Source of the DNA: Sulfurimonas sp.
Lineage (GTDB): Bacteria > Campylobacterota > Campylobacteria > Campylobacterales > Sulfurimonadaceae
Reading direction: 5' to 3'
Assembly: GCF_023229025.1 (NCBI RefSeq)
Contig: NZ_JALOAA010000011.1
Coordinates: 1-58,540, forward strand
DNA: 58,540 nt
The notes beneath the pieces were generated by a model. The model searched no databases. It was not told the origin of the DNA and worked only from the letters and a program-made list of their open reading frames with translations. Below, piece by piece: positions 34,186 through 43,555 of this stretch (the first letter of the stretch is position 1; each line of letters opens with the position of its first letter). The translations under genes were made by a program, and so were the position numbers.

Positions 34186-35841
34186 TTACTTAAATTTATC
34201 TTTTATCAAATCACCTAGAGAGTGTGATTCATCATCGTTAATTTCATCAAGTATTGCTTTGTTTTTTATGTAATCAAGCTTCTTAACAGATAAACGGATA
34301 CGGTCACGGCGAGTATCGATAACTGCGATTGCCGCTTCAATCTCCTGACCTACCTCTAACTCGTTTTTATCCAAAGGAGAGAGATCTTCATCACGGATAA
34401 GCGCATCAACACCATCTTCTAAAGATACAAAAACACCAAAATCTTTAATATCACGTACTGTTCCGGTTACAACGCTATTTGTTTTATGAGTTTTAGCAAA
34501 TGCATCTATCGGGCTCTCTAAGAGTGCTTTTCTGTTGAGTGATATTTTTTGATCTTCAGGATTTATTTTAGCAATTTTTACTTCAATTTCATCACCTGTT
34601 TTTAAAATATCTTTACATTTAACATTTTTATCCCATGAGATATCTTGGTTATGAAGAAGACCCTCAACGCTATCAATGCGTACAAATGCACCGAAGTCGG
34701 TTAATGATGTTATAGTTCCTGTTACTATATCTCCCTCATTATACTTTTTCACAAACTCATCAAAGGGCTTTGGAAGAAGTTTCTTGAGTGATACACGAAG
34801 CTTGTGAGTTTTAGGATTAATCTCTATAACTTCAACATCTAGCTCTTGTCCAACTGTTAAGTAATCGTTAGGATTTTTAACATTTTTATCCCATGAAATT
34901 TCAGATATATGCAAGAATCCTTCAATATCATTTCCTAAATCAACAAATACTCCGTACGCTTCAATATTTGAAACAGTAACAGTAATCGTATCTCCTTCAT
35001 CTAGTTCACTCTCAACCTCTTCCCAAGGGTCAGGCTGAACTGCTTTAATAGAGAGGGAGAGGTGTCTTTTGTCTTTATCGTAAGAGATTGCTTTTACGGT
35101 TACCGCATCACCCTCTTTATATAGTTTTGATGGGTTTACAGGACCTTTGTAGCTAATTTCATTATAATGGACTAAACCATCAACTCCGCCTACATCTACG
35201 AACATACCGTAGCTTGTAATCTTTTTGATAGTACCCTCTATAATGGAGTCATCCTCCATCAACTTGTCAATAATCTCTTTTTTCTTTTTGCGCTCATCAT
35301 TAAAAAGTTTACGACGAGAAACAACTATTGAGTTTTGCTCCTCATCAATCTTAACAACTTGTGCTTTTATTTTACGACCGACTACCTCATCTGAATCTTT
35401 AAAAGCAGCTAATGAACGAGGCATAAAGAAAGATACACCATCTGCTTCTACTACATAGCCGCCACGATTCTTCTTCGTAATAACACCCTCAATAACCAAA
35501 TCTTCAAAGTTCTCTTTATGTTCATCAATAAAATCTATAGTTTTTTGTTGCTCTAAAGCTTTTTTATATGATATCTTAGGACGCTCGTTGTAGTATCCTG
35601 TAACCATTACTTTGATTTTATCACCAACATTAAACTTCAGTTCGCCATTTTCGCTAATCTCATCTAAACTAAGAATACCTTCGAGTTTATCGCCAACACC
35701 AACTAATGCTCTATTCTCATCCGCTTGGATTTCAACAATCTCACCCTCTACAATACGACTTGTCTCTTGCTTCTTCTCACTTGCAGCAAACATCTCTGCG
35801 AAATTTTCTTCTTCTTCAAATGATTCGTTATCGAACGCCAT
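34186..35841 (-). CDS. rpsA: 30S ribosomal protein S1
   Basis: Binds mRNA on the small ribosomal subunit and helps initiation. The 551-residue chain is made of about six S1 (OB-fold) repeats, recognisable by recurrent segments such as GMFVDVGGVDGLVHYNEIS, GVFVDLGNDIEGFLHISEISW, GAFVRIDSVEGLLHNQDISW and GVFVSLEDGVDALIRDEDL. The first repeats are more divergent, as usual. It is set apart from ispH by a 127-base gap with a terminator-like palindrome and its own -10 box, so it is likely transcribed separately and more strongly than the upstream genes. GAGGGAT precedes the ATG. Confidence 0.97.
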   Translation of the reverse strand: MAFDNESFEEEENFAEMFAASEKKQETSRIVEGEIVEIQADENRALVGVGDKLEGILSLDEISENGELKFNVGDKIKVMVTGYYNERPKISYKKALEQQKTIDFIDEHKENFEDLVIEGVITKKNRGGYVVEADGVSFFMPRSLAAFKDSDEVVGRKIKAQVVKIDEEQNSIVVSRRKLFNDERKKKKEIIDKLMEDDSIIEGTIKKITSYGMFVDVGGVDGLVHYNEISYKGPVNPSKLYKEGDAVTVKAISYDKDKRHLSLSIKAVQPDPWEEVESELDEGDTITVTVSNIEAYGVFVDLGNDIEGFLHISEISWDKNVKNPNDYLTVGQELDVEVIEINPKTHKLRVSLKKLLPKPFDEFVKKYNEGDIVTGTITSLTDFGAFVRIDSVEGLLHNQDISWDKNVKCKDILKTGDEIEVKIAKINPEDQKISLNRKALLESPIDAFAKTHKTNSVVTGTVRDIKDFGVFVSLEDGVDALIRDEDLSPLDKNELEVGQEIEAAIAVIDTRRDRIRLSVKKLDYIKNKAILDEINDDESHSLGDLIKDKFK

Positions 35842-35873
35842 TATCTATCCCTCTGTTACATAAAAATTTTGTG

Positions 35874-35879
35874 ATTGTA
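35874..35879 (-). promoter_or_regulatory. -10 box for rpsA
   Basis: On the minus strand TACAAT, preceded by TTGGG, lies about 33 bases before the rpsA ATG in the only sizeable gap of the block. An internal promoter here would let S1 be made independently of pheST-aroA-ispH. Confidence 0.45.
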
Positions 35880-35915
35880 CCCAATTATTGATAATTTTTT
35901 TATTAAATTAAATAT

Positions 35916-35935
35916 AAAAAGAGCTCTTAAGAGCT
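35916..35935 (-). terminator. Palindrome plus U run between ispH and rpsA
   Basis: AGCTCTTAAGAGCT (35922-35935) is a perfect 14-bp palindrome that can fold as a 5-bp stem with a TTAA loop. On the minus strand CTTTTTA follows directly. This resembles a weak intrinsic terminator after ispH, 34 bases past its stop. Confidence 0.4.
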
Positions 35936-35968
35936 AAAAAACAGTAATAATTGTGGATAAAATTTTTA

Positions 35969-36808
35969 CTATTTTTTGATTTTTTGATTTTTTTCTATAG
36001 CATTAACAACATTTTGTATAATCCAATCAGGCGTAGATGCTCCTGCACTTATTCCACAAAACTCTTTATCATCAAACCATGAAAAATCCAAATCATTTTC
36101 ATCTTCTATATGATAGCTATCTTTGCAATTATCTTGAGATATGCTAAAGAGCTGCTTAGTGTTTGATGAATTTTTCCCACCGATTACTATCATAACATCA
36201 GCTTTTTTTGAGATTTTTCTTACTGCTTCTTGATTTTCAAACGTCGCATTGCAGATTGTATTAAAAACTCTAACCTCTTTATGTCGCGGTATAAGATAGT
36301 TTGCAACTTCCAAGTACTCTTCAACTTTTCTTGTTGTCTGAGCAACAAGAGCTATCTTATCTTTTAGTTTTAAACCTTCAAGCTCTTTTGAGCATGTAAC
36401 AACTGTAGCACCATAAGTTGCATAACTCTTTACACCTTTAATCTCCGGATGAGCTTCATCTCCAAAAATAATTATGTCGTAACCCTGCTCACTCATCTCT
36501 TGACATATCTGTTGTGGTTTAGTCACATAAGGGCATGTTGCATCCACAACATTTACGCTGTTTGCTTTTAGCTCTGCTAGCTCATGTTTAGGTATTCCAT
36601 GTGTACGAATTACTGCTTTATCGCCGGAAGAGAAACTTTTATGATTATCGGTAAGACCGACTTTAAAATCTTTTTCAAGCCTCTGGATCTCTTTGGAGTT
36701 GTGAATAAGCGGTCCGTATGTTGATGAGTTTTTATTCTCTTCTGCAATTTTAATAGCACGTTTTACGCCAAAACAAAAACCGTAACTCTCTGCTAACTCT
36801 ATCTTCAT
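35969..36808 (-). CDS. ispH: 4-hydroxy-3-methylbut-2-enyl diphosphate reductase
   Basis: Last enzyme of the MEP isoprenoid pathway; its [4Fe-4S] cluster reduces HMBPP to IPP and DMAPP. The 279 residues keep the three cluster cysteines: AESYGFCFGVKRAI (Cys12), VVDATCPYVTKP and FNTICNATFENQ. The substrate residues in VIRTHGIP, GDEAHPEIKGV, VALVAQTTRKVEEY and ISAGASTPDWIIQ are also kept. It adjoins aroA with no gap. It supplies the polyprenyl diphosphate synthase at 52074. Confidence 0.97.
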   Translation of the reverse strand: MKIELAESYGFCFGVKRAIKIAEENKNSSTYGPLIHNSKEIQRLEKDFKVGLTDNHKSFSSGDKAVIRTHGIPKHELAELKANSVNVVDATCPYVTKPQQICQEMSEQGYDIIIFGDEAHPEIKGVKSYATYGATVVTCSKELEGLKLKDKIALVAQTTRKVEEYLEVANYLIPRHKEVRVFNTICNATFENQEAVRKISKKADVMIVIGGKNSSNTKQLFSISQDNCKDSYHIEDENDLDFSWFDDKEFCGISAGASTPDWIIQNVVNAIEKNQKIKK

Positions 36809-38089
36809 CTATAAAAACTCTACTTTTGTAATTTTTTTAACTATCTCAAAGAAGTTTGGAAATGATGTATTTATACACTCTAAATCACTCACATGCATAC
36901 CGCATCTAAGACCTGCTATTATAAAACTCATTGCAATTCTATGATCTCCATGACTATCTATAGTAGCCTCTCTTAAATCTCCGCCTCTTACGCTATATCC
37001 ATCTTTTACTTCATCAACTTCAATACCGCAAGCTCTCAAACCGTTTACTACCGTAGAGATTCTGTCACTCTCCTTTACCCTAAGCTCCTCGGCATTTTTA
37101 ACAACACTCACACCATCAGCAGATGCAAAAGCTATTGATAGTGCCGGAAGTTCATCAATTAGCCAAGAGATATTATCCTCAACAGTAATGGCTTTTAACG
37201 GAGCATACTTTACATGAATATTGCCAATTGGCTCATACTTGTTATCTGTAGTTTCATAGCTAATATTTGCACCCATTCTCTCTAGGGCTTTAAATGCCTC
37301 TATCCGAGTAGGATTAAGAGTAACGCCCTCTAACACTACATCTGAATCTGGAGTAATTGCAGCTGCTACCGCAAAGAAAAATGCACTTGAGGGATCTGCA
37401 GGAACTCTAATCTTAAGCGGTGAGAGAAGTTTTTTCATAGGTTTAATTTTAGTAACCAAATCCTCAACTTCTATCTCTGCACCCATACCCTTTAACATTC
37501 TCTCAGTATGGTCACGACTAAGCTCAGGCTCACTGTAGCTACACTCGCCGTCTGCTCTAAGAGCCGCTAGTATCATGGCGCTCTTTACTTGCGCTGAAGC
37601 TATTTTACTATCAAAATCAAATGCCTCAAGCGAAGCCCCTCTTATACTTAGAGGGGCTAAATCACCGTTATCTCTTCCATCAAGTTTGGCACCGATATTG
37701 CGAAGCGGAGCAGTCACTCTTTTCATAGGGCGGCGTTTTAAATACTCATCTCCACTTAAAATAAAATGACCCTCTGCTGAACTTAAAAGCCCACAAAAAA
37801 GCCTCATTCCAGTCCCAGAGTTACCGCAATCCAATATCTCACTACTCTCTTTTATCCCGCTTGAACTAATCCTAATAGTTACTCCATCATCAGAGATGTC
37901 GGCTCCAAGATTTTTGACTATTTTTAATGTGTTTAGGGTATCTTCTGCTCTTAAAAAATTAGTTATCTCGCTTACTCCATCGGCAAGCATAGCAAACATA
38001 GCAGCCCTATGTGATATTGACTTATCAGGTGCAATCTCAGATATAGAGAGTGAAAATGGTGACGCTTTTAAAATTTTTACACTACTCAT
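36809..38089 (-). CDS. aroA: 3-phosphoshikimate 1-carboxyvinyltransferase (EPSP synthase)
   Basis: Adds the enolpyruvyl group of PEP to shikimate 3-phosphate in aromatic amino acid synthesis. The 426-residue chain has the two-domain inside-out barrel signature: IAPDKSISHRAAMFAMLADG, DCGNSGTGMRLFCGLLSS, DGRDNGDLAPLSIRG, SAQVKSAMILAALRADG, SRDHTERMLKGMGA, and VKESDRISTVVNGLRACG near the C-terminus, with HGDHRIAMSFIIAGL at the second phosphate site. The start overlaps the pheT stop (ATGA). It fits an operon of aromatic metabolism and phenylalanine charging. Confidence 0.97.
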   Translation of the reverse strand: MSSVKILKASPFSLSISEIAPDKSISHRAAMFAMLADGVSEITNFLRAEDTLNTLKIVKNLGADISDDGVTIRISSSGIKESSEILDCGNSGTGMRLFCGLLSSAEGHFILSGDEYLKRRPMKRVTAPLRNIGAKLDGRDNGDLAPLSIRGASLEAFDFDSKIASAQVKSAMILAALRADGECSYSEPELSRDHTERMLKGMGAEIEVEDLVTKIKPMKKLLSPLKIRVPADPSSAFFFAVAAAITPDSDVVLEGVTLNPTRIEAFKALERMGANISYETTDNKYEPIGNIHVKYAPLKAITVEDNISWLIDELPALSIAFASADGVSVVKNAEELRVKESDRISTVVNGLRACGIEVDEVKDGYSVRGGDLREATIDSHGDHRIAMSFIIAGLRCGMHVSDLECINTSFPNFFEIVKKITKVEFL

Positions 38090-40425
38090 CGAAGTCTTAC
38101 CCCCAACTTAGAATTAAGCTCTCCTAATATGCTATCCATAACACTGTTTATATCTTCTTCCTCGAGTGTTTTAGATATTGACTGAAGCACAAATCTAATA
38201 GATAAACTCATTTTTTCACCTAAAGACTCATCGCTATATTTGTCAACAGGATAAAAACGAATTAAGTTAGTTATCTTAGCATCTTCTATGACAGTTTTAA
38301 TTTTTTCGTAACTCATATCTTTATCTATTATCAAACTTAAATCTCTGTATGATGCCTGATATTTTGAGCTATTTTTTGCACTCTTTAGCATATCTGGAAG
38401 TTTTGAAAAATCAAGTTCACACATATATGTAGTGTCTAAATCATAACTATCTTCTACATTCGGATGCAGACGAAACAGCTCTCCGACAACTTCGCCTTTG
38501 ATTAGTATAGCAGCAGACACAAACGGGTGTGAGAGCGAATGTGAAGTTTTATGCTCACGAAGCTCAAATTCACCTATGATATTTGAAACCCTCTGAACAA
38601 AAAAATCAAAATCAACCTTTAAAGGTTTCCCCGCGTTAGATAGTTTTTGAGACTCTCTATCTCCGGAGAAAATCATAGCCATCCTCATTGACTCTTCTCG
38701 TTTATTATTAAATACAGAGCCAATCTCAAAAAGTCTTACAGATAAGTAGCCGTTTTTAGCATTGTTAGAAGCTGCTCTTAGAAGTCCGCAAAGAAGCGTA
38801 GTTCTTAAGGTGTCAAGTGTATTTACGATTGGATTGATAAGCTCTTTACTATCATCAACTGTTGCAAATCCATACTTCTGTAAAACCTTCTTCTCCTCAA
38901 AGACAAAGTGAACAGATTCAAAAAAAGTGCTAAATGCCGCTTTATGCCTGTAGTCACGCTTCTTTTTATAATCAAAATAGTCATCTTTGAGTCTATTATC
39001 CTCAGTAAAACTAAAGGGCTTTGAGGGGATATTGTCAATCCCCACAAGACGAACAATCTCTTCAACTATATCTTGTTTATTTGATATATCATGCCTAAAT
39101 CTAGGAACTAAAACAACAACACTCTTAGCTGAAGATTTAGTAGTATCAAAACCAAGATTCTTAAGTATTGTTGTTATTTTAATCTTATCTATATTTGTAC
39201 CGATTATATTATCTATCTCTTTTTTACTAACACTAATTATCTTATCTTCATGTGAATTACCAAGCTCGATTGTACCACCAAAGACAGATGAAGTTGAATT
39301 TGACTCTAAAAGACTTATACAGTAACATAAGCCGATATCTAAATCCGGCTCACTTCCCCTTGAAGTTCTATAGTACATAGGACCGGAATCCATCTTAGAC
39401 TCTTGCATTCTCTTAGAGATAATGTCAGGTGGAATATAACTAGCTTCAATAAATATGACTCCCTCATCATCAACTACCTTTGAAGCATCTTCTTGAATTA
39501 TACCTACAGTAGATGCTTTTTTCTTATCTTTTGCCATTATAGATGCGTAGCCGTTCTTATCCTCAACAAGCGAGACCTTTGCTAACATCTCATCTTTAGT
39601 GCAGAAAAATTTATGATTATAAGCTCTTAATATGACGCCGCTGCTATGAGTCGCATAGTGCATGAGCGATTCAATATCGTTCTCTCTTGAGCTCTCAATC
39701 TGAGCCAATCTAAGCTTTACAATAAATGGAAGTTTCAAATTTTTTAAGTCAACTGCTTTATATTTGAGGTTTACGCTTAGGTTGTTCTCATGTGAGAGTG
39801 ATAAAAGTCTCCCTATTCCGACTCTTTTATCATCGCTCTCCTCATGCTTCTCTTCTTTTAGGGGTTTATCATAAGCAGCACATAAATCTCTAGCTACTCC
39901 ACGGATGCTTAAGCAGTCGCCGCGATTAGCAGTTAGTTCTATCTCTATCAAGTCATCACAAAAAATAGGGTTGCAAGATACATCTTCGCCCAATATATAG
40001 CTTCCGATGCTGCTATCTAACTCCATTATCCCATCATTTATATCTTCTAAACCAATCTCTTTAGCCGAGCAAATCATACCCTCAGACTCAACTCCACGAA
40101 GCTTAACAGGTTTTATGGCAAGTCCACTAGGCATAACAGCTCCAATTGTTGCAACAACAACATCAAGCCCTGCTCTGACATTTGCTGCACCACAGACAAT
40201 TTGCCTAGTGCTTGTGCCTATATCGACTTGACAAATATTTAACTTGTCTGCATCAGGATGTTTTTTACACTCTAAAACTCTGCCAAAAACTATTTTTTTT
40301 GGGATTTCATAGGTTTTAATACTATCTACTTCAAGACCGATAGAGTTAAATGTTTTTAACAACTCCTCAGTAGGTATATTGTTAATATCTACCCATTCGT
40401 TCAACCAACTTCTAGTTACTATCAT
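38086..40425 (-). CDS. pheT: Phenylalanyl-tRNA synthetase beta chain
   Basis: Large subunit of the alpha2-beta2 enzyme that charges tRNA-Phe. The 779 residues show an N-terminal RSWLNEWVDI segment, the tRNA-binding OB domain (GRVLECKKHPDADKLNICQVDIG, QIVCGAANVRAGLDVVVATIGA), the B3/B4 editing region (IELTANRGDCLSIRGVARDL), a B5 domain, and a C-terminal ferredoxin-like anticodon-binding domain (SYRDLSLIIDKDMSYEKIKTV). It is coupled by ATGA overlaps to pheS upstream and aroA downstream. Confidence 0.97.
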   Translation of the reverse strand: MIVTRSWLNEWVDINNIPTEELLKTFNSIGLEVDSIKTYEIPKKIVFGRVLECKKHPDADKLNICQVDIGTSTRQIVCGAANVRAGLDVVVATIGAVMPSGLAIKPVKLRGVESEGMICSAKEIGLEDINDGIMELDSSIGSYILGEDVSCNPIFCDDLIEIELTANRGDCLSIRGVARDLCAAYDKPLKEEKHEESDDKRVGIGRLLSLSHENNLSVNLKYKAVDLKNLKLPFIVKLRLAQIESSRENDIESLMHYATHSSGVILRAYNHKFFCTKDEMLAKVSLVEDKNGYASIMAKDKKKASTVGIIQEDASKVVDDEGVIFIEASYIPPDIISKRMQESKMDSGPMYYRTSRGSEPDLDIGLCYCISLLESNSTSSVFGGTIELGNSHEDKIISVSKKEIDNIIGTNIDKIKITTILKNLGFDTTKSSAKSVVVLVPRFRHDISNKQDIVEEIVRLVGIDNIPSKPFSFTEDNRLKDDYFDYKKKRDYRHKAAFSTFFESVHFVFEEKKVLQKYGFATVDDSKELINPIVNTLDTLRTTLLCGLLRAASNNAKNGYLSVRLFEIGSVFNNKREESMRMAMIFSGDRESQKLSNAGKPLKVDFDFFVQRVSNIIGEFELREHKTSHSLSHPFVSAAILIKGEVVGELFRLHPNVEDSYDLDTTYMCELDFSKLPDMLKSAKNSSKYQASYRDLSLIIDKDMSYEKIKTVIEDAKITNLIRFYPVDKYSDESLGEKMSLSIRFVLQSISKTLEEEDINSVMDSILGELNSKLGVRLR

Positions 40426-41423
40426 TGAAACTGCTCCAACAACTTAATATCTCCCTCAAATAGTGAACGAAGGTCACCTATATGATGAATGAGCATTGCA
40501 AATCTCTCAACTCCCAGACCAAAGGCGTATCCGCTGACATTTTCATATTTTACAGCTTCAAAGACATTAGGATCTACAATTCCACATCCAAGCACTTCAA
40601 GCCATCCTGTTTTTGAGCATACTCTACACCCTTTGCCTTTACAAAAAACACATGAGATATCAACTTCTGCCGAAGGTTCTGTAAAAGGAAAAAAGCTAGG
40701 ACGAAAACGAACATCAACGTCGCCAAACATATACTTTAAAAAATCTTCTAAAATAAATTTTAAATTTGCAAAAGAGACTTTACCTTCCTCATCGACTAAA
40801 AGCCCTTCTACTTGATGAAACATCGGCGTATGAGTAATATCATAATCTCTTCTAAAAACAGCGCCCGGCGCTATCATGCGAATTGGAGGCTTTGTGCTCA
40901 TCATCGTTCTTATCTGAACAGGCGATGTATGTGTACGAAGCAGCATCTCATCTTTAAAATAGAATGTATCTTGCATGTCGCGCGCAGGATGATATTTCGG
41001 GAGGTTAAGTGCTTCAAAATTATTAAAATCATCCTCAACCATCGTTCCTGTTTTTACTGCAAAATTCATTGAAGAGAAGTACTCTACAATTCTATCCATA
41101 GTCTCCATAACAGGATGCAATGCACCTGACTCGGATCTTGAGCTGTACATGGAGACATCTATAGCTTCTGCTCTCATATTTGCTTCTAGCTCTAAAGTTT
41201 GAAGAACTATTTTTCTCTGTGCAAGTTCATTCATAAGTGCGCTTTTATGGCTGTTTAACTCCTGTGCTACTTTTGATTTCTCTTCATCAGGTACACTTTT
41301 CATTTTGGCAAACTCTACAGCTAAAACACCTTTTTTCCCAAACACAGCAATGCGAATCTCTTCGATTCTCTCAACACTGCTTGCATCTTTTATTGCGTCA
41401 TACCACTCTTTCAATAGATTCAT
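40422..41423 (-). CDS. pheS: Phenylalanyl-tRNA synthetase alpha chain
   Basis: Catalytic subunit of the class II enzyme that charges tRNA-Phe. The 333 residues include an N-terminal coiled coil and the class II motifs: HPVMETMDRIVEYF and FNNFEALNLPKYHPARDMQDTFY (motif 1 region), RTHTSPVQIRTM, PGAVFRRDYDITHTPMFHQVEGL (motif 2), and YAFGLGVERFAMLIH (motif 3). FPFTEPSAEVDI is the phenylalanine pocket. It also has CVFCKGKGCRVCSKTGWLEV, a cysteine-rich insertion. It is the first gene of the block. A 6-bp hairpin covers the leader just before the ATG. Confidence 0.97.
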   Translation of the reverse strand: MNLLKEWYDAIKDASSVERIEEIRIAVFGKKGVLAVEFAKMKSVPDEEKSKVAQELNSHKSALMNELAQRKIVLQTLELEANMRAEAIDVSMYSSRSESGALHPVMETMDRIVEYFSSMNFAVKTGTMVEDDFNNFEALNLPKYHPARDMQDTFYFKDEMLLRTHTSPVQIRTMMSTKPPIRMIAPGAVFRRDYDITHTPMFHQVEGLLVDEEGKVSFANLKFILEDFLKYMFGDVDVRFRPSFFPFTEPSAEVDISCVFCKGKGCRVCSKTGWLEVLGCGIVDPNVFEAVKYENVSGYAFGLGVERFAMLIHHIGDLRSLFEGDIKLLEQFQ

Positions 41424-41430
41424 CCATAAT

Positions 41431-41447
41431 AGAGGGAGATACCCTCT
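41431..41447 (-). promoter_or_regulatory. Hairpin in the pheS leader
   Basis: AGAGGG and CCCTCT form a perfect 6-bp stem with a 5-base loop, 7 bases before the pheS ATG. The only purine-rich ribosome-site-like sequence is inside the distal arm. It could modulate translation or transcription of pheST; no leader peptide is visible. Confidence 0.35.
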
Positions 41448-41509
41448 TAAATTTTAAAATAGATTATAGTCAAATATAATTTATATGTAGCTTCATTTGC
41501 AATTTTATA

Positions 41510-41518
41510 TGTTACAAT
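41510..41518 (+). promoter_or_regulatory. Extended -10 promoter of the HIT gene
   Basis: TGTTACAAT is an extended -10 element ending 20 bases before the ATG at 41539, which has an AAAAGGAAG ribosome site. Confidence 0.5.
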
Positions 41519-41538
41519 AAATAAAAAAAGGAAGTTGT

Positions 41539-41895
41539 ATGTGTATATTTTGCAAAATAATTAACAATGAATTACCCTCAAATATTGTCTTAGAGAATGA
41601 CGATTTTATGGCGTTTCATGATATAAATCCAAAAGCTCCTGTTCATATACTTGCTATCCCAAAGATACATGTTGAGAGTTTTAATGAAGTAACTCCAAGT
41701 ACTATGAAAAATATGACAAAATTTATGCAAGATGTTGCAAAAGAGATGGGTATAGATGAGAGCGGGTATAGAGTAGTCACAAATGTCGGAGATGACGGTG
41801 CGCAAGAGGTTAAACATCTGCACTTTCACATACTAGGCGGTGCAAAACTTGCTTGGTCACACTTAAGTGATGCAGACCCAAAAGGAAAATTTTAA
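41539..41895 (+). CDS. HIT-family nucleotide hydrolase
   Basis: A 118-residue histidine-triad protein of the HINT branch. CIFCKIINNELPSNIVLE at the N-terminus includes a CxxC pair, and the catalytic triad reads HLHFHILGG near the C-terminus. APVHILAIPKIHVESF fits the central strand. HINT proteins hydrolyse purine nucleoside phosphoramidates and acyl adenylates; the physiological role is poorly defined. It is divergent from pheS and followed after 6 bases by the lytic transglycosylase. The same HIT-pheS neighbourhood occurs, as I recall, in Campylobacter jejuni. Confidence 0.94.
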   Translation: MCIFCKIINNELPSNIVLENDDFMAFHDINPKAPVHILAIPKIHVESFNEVTPSTMKNMTKFMQDVAKEMGIDESGYRVVTNVGDDGAQEVKHLHFHILGGAKLAWSHLSDADPKGKF

Positions 41896-41901
41896 AATAT
41901 T

Positions 41902-43086
41902 ATGTCTCTTAAATCTCTAATTTTTCTATCTCTGGCTCCACTTCTTTTAGCACAAAGTAGCTCTGATTTTATAAGCACAGAGATGGGAGCCTTTGAAGCT
42001 GAAAAAAATAGATTTGCTCATTATAAGCAAGAGACTGAAGATGAGTTCAAATCTTATATTGACGCCGTTGAAAAGGAGTACAAAAACTATCAAAAAGAGT
42101 TAAGCCAATATTGGCAAGAGCCTTTACTATCTACTAAAACAGAGTGGATAACATATAGTAAAGATATGAGAACTAGGAGTAGCGTCAATTTTGAAAAAGC
42201 GACGATAGTTATTGAGACTATAGCACTATCTGAAGAAGAGGCAAAAGAGAGACTTAAAGATACACTTGCCGATGTAGTTACAATGGATACAAAAAAAGCT
42301 CATGATAGTGACCCTCTTGAGCAGAGACTCTCAAAGATAAAAAAGCCCTCCTTAGTTACCGATGATGAGATTAAACCCGAACCAATTCTCTCAAGCGTAA
42401 TCTTTACAAATGAACCTTCAAAAGATGAGCTTATTACTTATGTTGAGAAAAAATCTAAAGATGAAAATATTAGATCTAGCAGTTCAAAAAAAATACAAGG
42501 CGCAAATATCTACAGATTAAACGTCTCTTTGCCCTCAGACACCATGCTAAAGAGATCTAAAATCTACTATGACGAGGTTAAGAGACAATCCCTAAGACAG
42601 AAGATTCCAGTGCCTCTTATATTTGCAATTATGCACTCTGAGAGCAGTTTTAATCCAAGAGCAAGGTCACATATACCCGCTTACGGACTTATGCAGATAG
42701 TTCCAAGAAGTGCAGGGATAGATGCTTACCTCTTTTTATACAATGAAAAGAAACTAGTCTCAAGCAACTATCTCTATAATAGCAAAAATAATATTACTAT
42801 GGGAAGTGCTTATCTACATATTCTTTATTATAAATATTTAAAAGAGATTAAAGACCCACAAAGTCGTCTCTACTGCACCATTGCCGCGTACAATACAGGA
42901 GCCGGTAATGTTGCTTGGGCATTTACCAAAACAAATAACAAAAGCAAAGCGGCTAATGTCATCAACAATTTAAAGCCCGATGAAGTTTATAATACACTAC
43001 TTAGCAGTTTGAAGTATGACGAGCCTAAAGAGTATCTAAAGAGAGTATCAAAGAGGATGCTCTCTTATCATAAAGTGTATGAGTGA
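41902..43086 (+). CDS. Murein lytic transglycosylase, MltC-like
   Basis: A 394-residue periplasmic enzyme that cleaves peptidoglycan to 1,6-anhydromuropeptides. A short signal peptide ends near LLLAQSSS; there is no clear lipobox. Residues about 25-200 match the MltC N-terminal domain (YIDAVEKEYKNYQKELSQYW, WITYSKDMRTRSSVNFEKATIVIE). The C-terminal SLT domain has the catalytic Glu in FAIMHSESSFNPRARSH, then AYGLMQIVPRSAG, NITMGSAYLHILY and IAAYNTGAGNV. It follows the HIT gene closely. I call it MltC-like rather than MltC because lipidation is not apparent. Confidence 0.92.
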   Translation: MSLKSLIFLSLAPLLLAQSSSDFISTEMGAFEAEKNRFAHYKQETEDEFKSYIDAVEKEYKNYQKELSQYWQEPLLSTKTEWITYSKDMRTRSSVNFEKATIVIETIALSEEEAKERLKDTLADVVTMDTKKAHDSDPLEQRLSKIKKPSLVTDDEIKPEPILSSVIFTNEPSKDELITYVEKKSKDENIRSSSSKKIQGANIYRLNVSLPSDTMLKRSKIYYDEVKRQSLRQKIPVPLIFAIMHSESSFNPRARSHIPAYGLMQIVPRSAGIDAYLFLYNEKKLVSSNYLYNSKNNITMGSAYLHILYYKYLKEIKDPQSRLYCTIAAYNTGAGNVAWAFTKTNNKSKAANVINNLKPDEVYNTLLSSLKYDEPKEYLKRVSKRMLSYHKVYE

Positions 43087-43087
43087 T

Positions 43088-43552
43088 TTAAGAGGGACAA
43101 CTCTCAATATCACCCATATCTATCTTGCTTCCGCCACCTGAAATCATCTTCTCATTATCTTTTATCTTTTTACCGTTATGAGTCACTGAGTATGATATAG
43201 CAACTGTGTCTCTTATGGTATTGATTGTCGAACAGTATGTCTCAAGAGATGCCATAACCCAACGAGATGCCATTGTATCATCGCCATCGGAGTTAAAAGT
43301 ATACTCAAGATGTAAAGTATTAAACTTTCTTGGATGATCATCATCTCTAACAACATCGCCATCTACAACTAAATCCGTGACTGCTTTATCATGATTTTTA
43401 GGTAATAACACAATATCTGACGCGCTACATGTAATGATTCCTGCTAAGAAATACTCAATTGGTGATATTTGCGGACAGTCGATTATAAAACTACTCTTTT
43501 GTGTTTTGGCTTCAAACCGCATAGCGTTTTTGTGTGATACTGATATTTTCAT
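43088..43552 (-). CDS. OsmC-family protein
   Basis: A 154-residue OsmC/YhfA-type protein. The core is PIEYFLAGIITCSASDIVLL, with one conserved cysteine in TCSASD, and a second in the LETYCSTINTIRDTVAISYSV helix. These match the redox pair used by Ohr/OsmC peroxidases and by the YhfA branch. Substrate and activity are not proven by sequence; the YhfA-like branch is less well characterised than Ohr. AGGAGT precedes the ATG. It lies 3 bases downstream of argH and converges with the transglycosylase gene. Confidence 0.85.
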   Translation of the reverse strand: MKISVSHKNAMRFEAKTQKSSFIIDCPQISPIEYFLAGIITCSASDIVLLPKNHDKAVTDLVVDGDVVRDDDHPRKFNTLHLEYTFNSDGDDTMASRWVMASLETYCSTINTIRDTVAISYSVTHNGKKIKDNEKMISGGGSKIDMGDIESCPS

Positions 43553-43555
43553 CTA

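Noticed and set aside
38987..39325. Plus-strand open frame of 112 codons
   Set aside because: Antisense to pheT; the pheT frame is continuous with recognisable domains.
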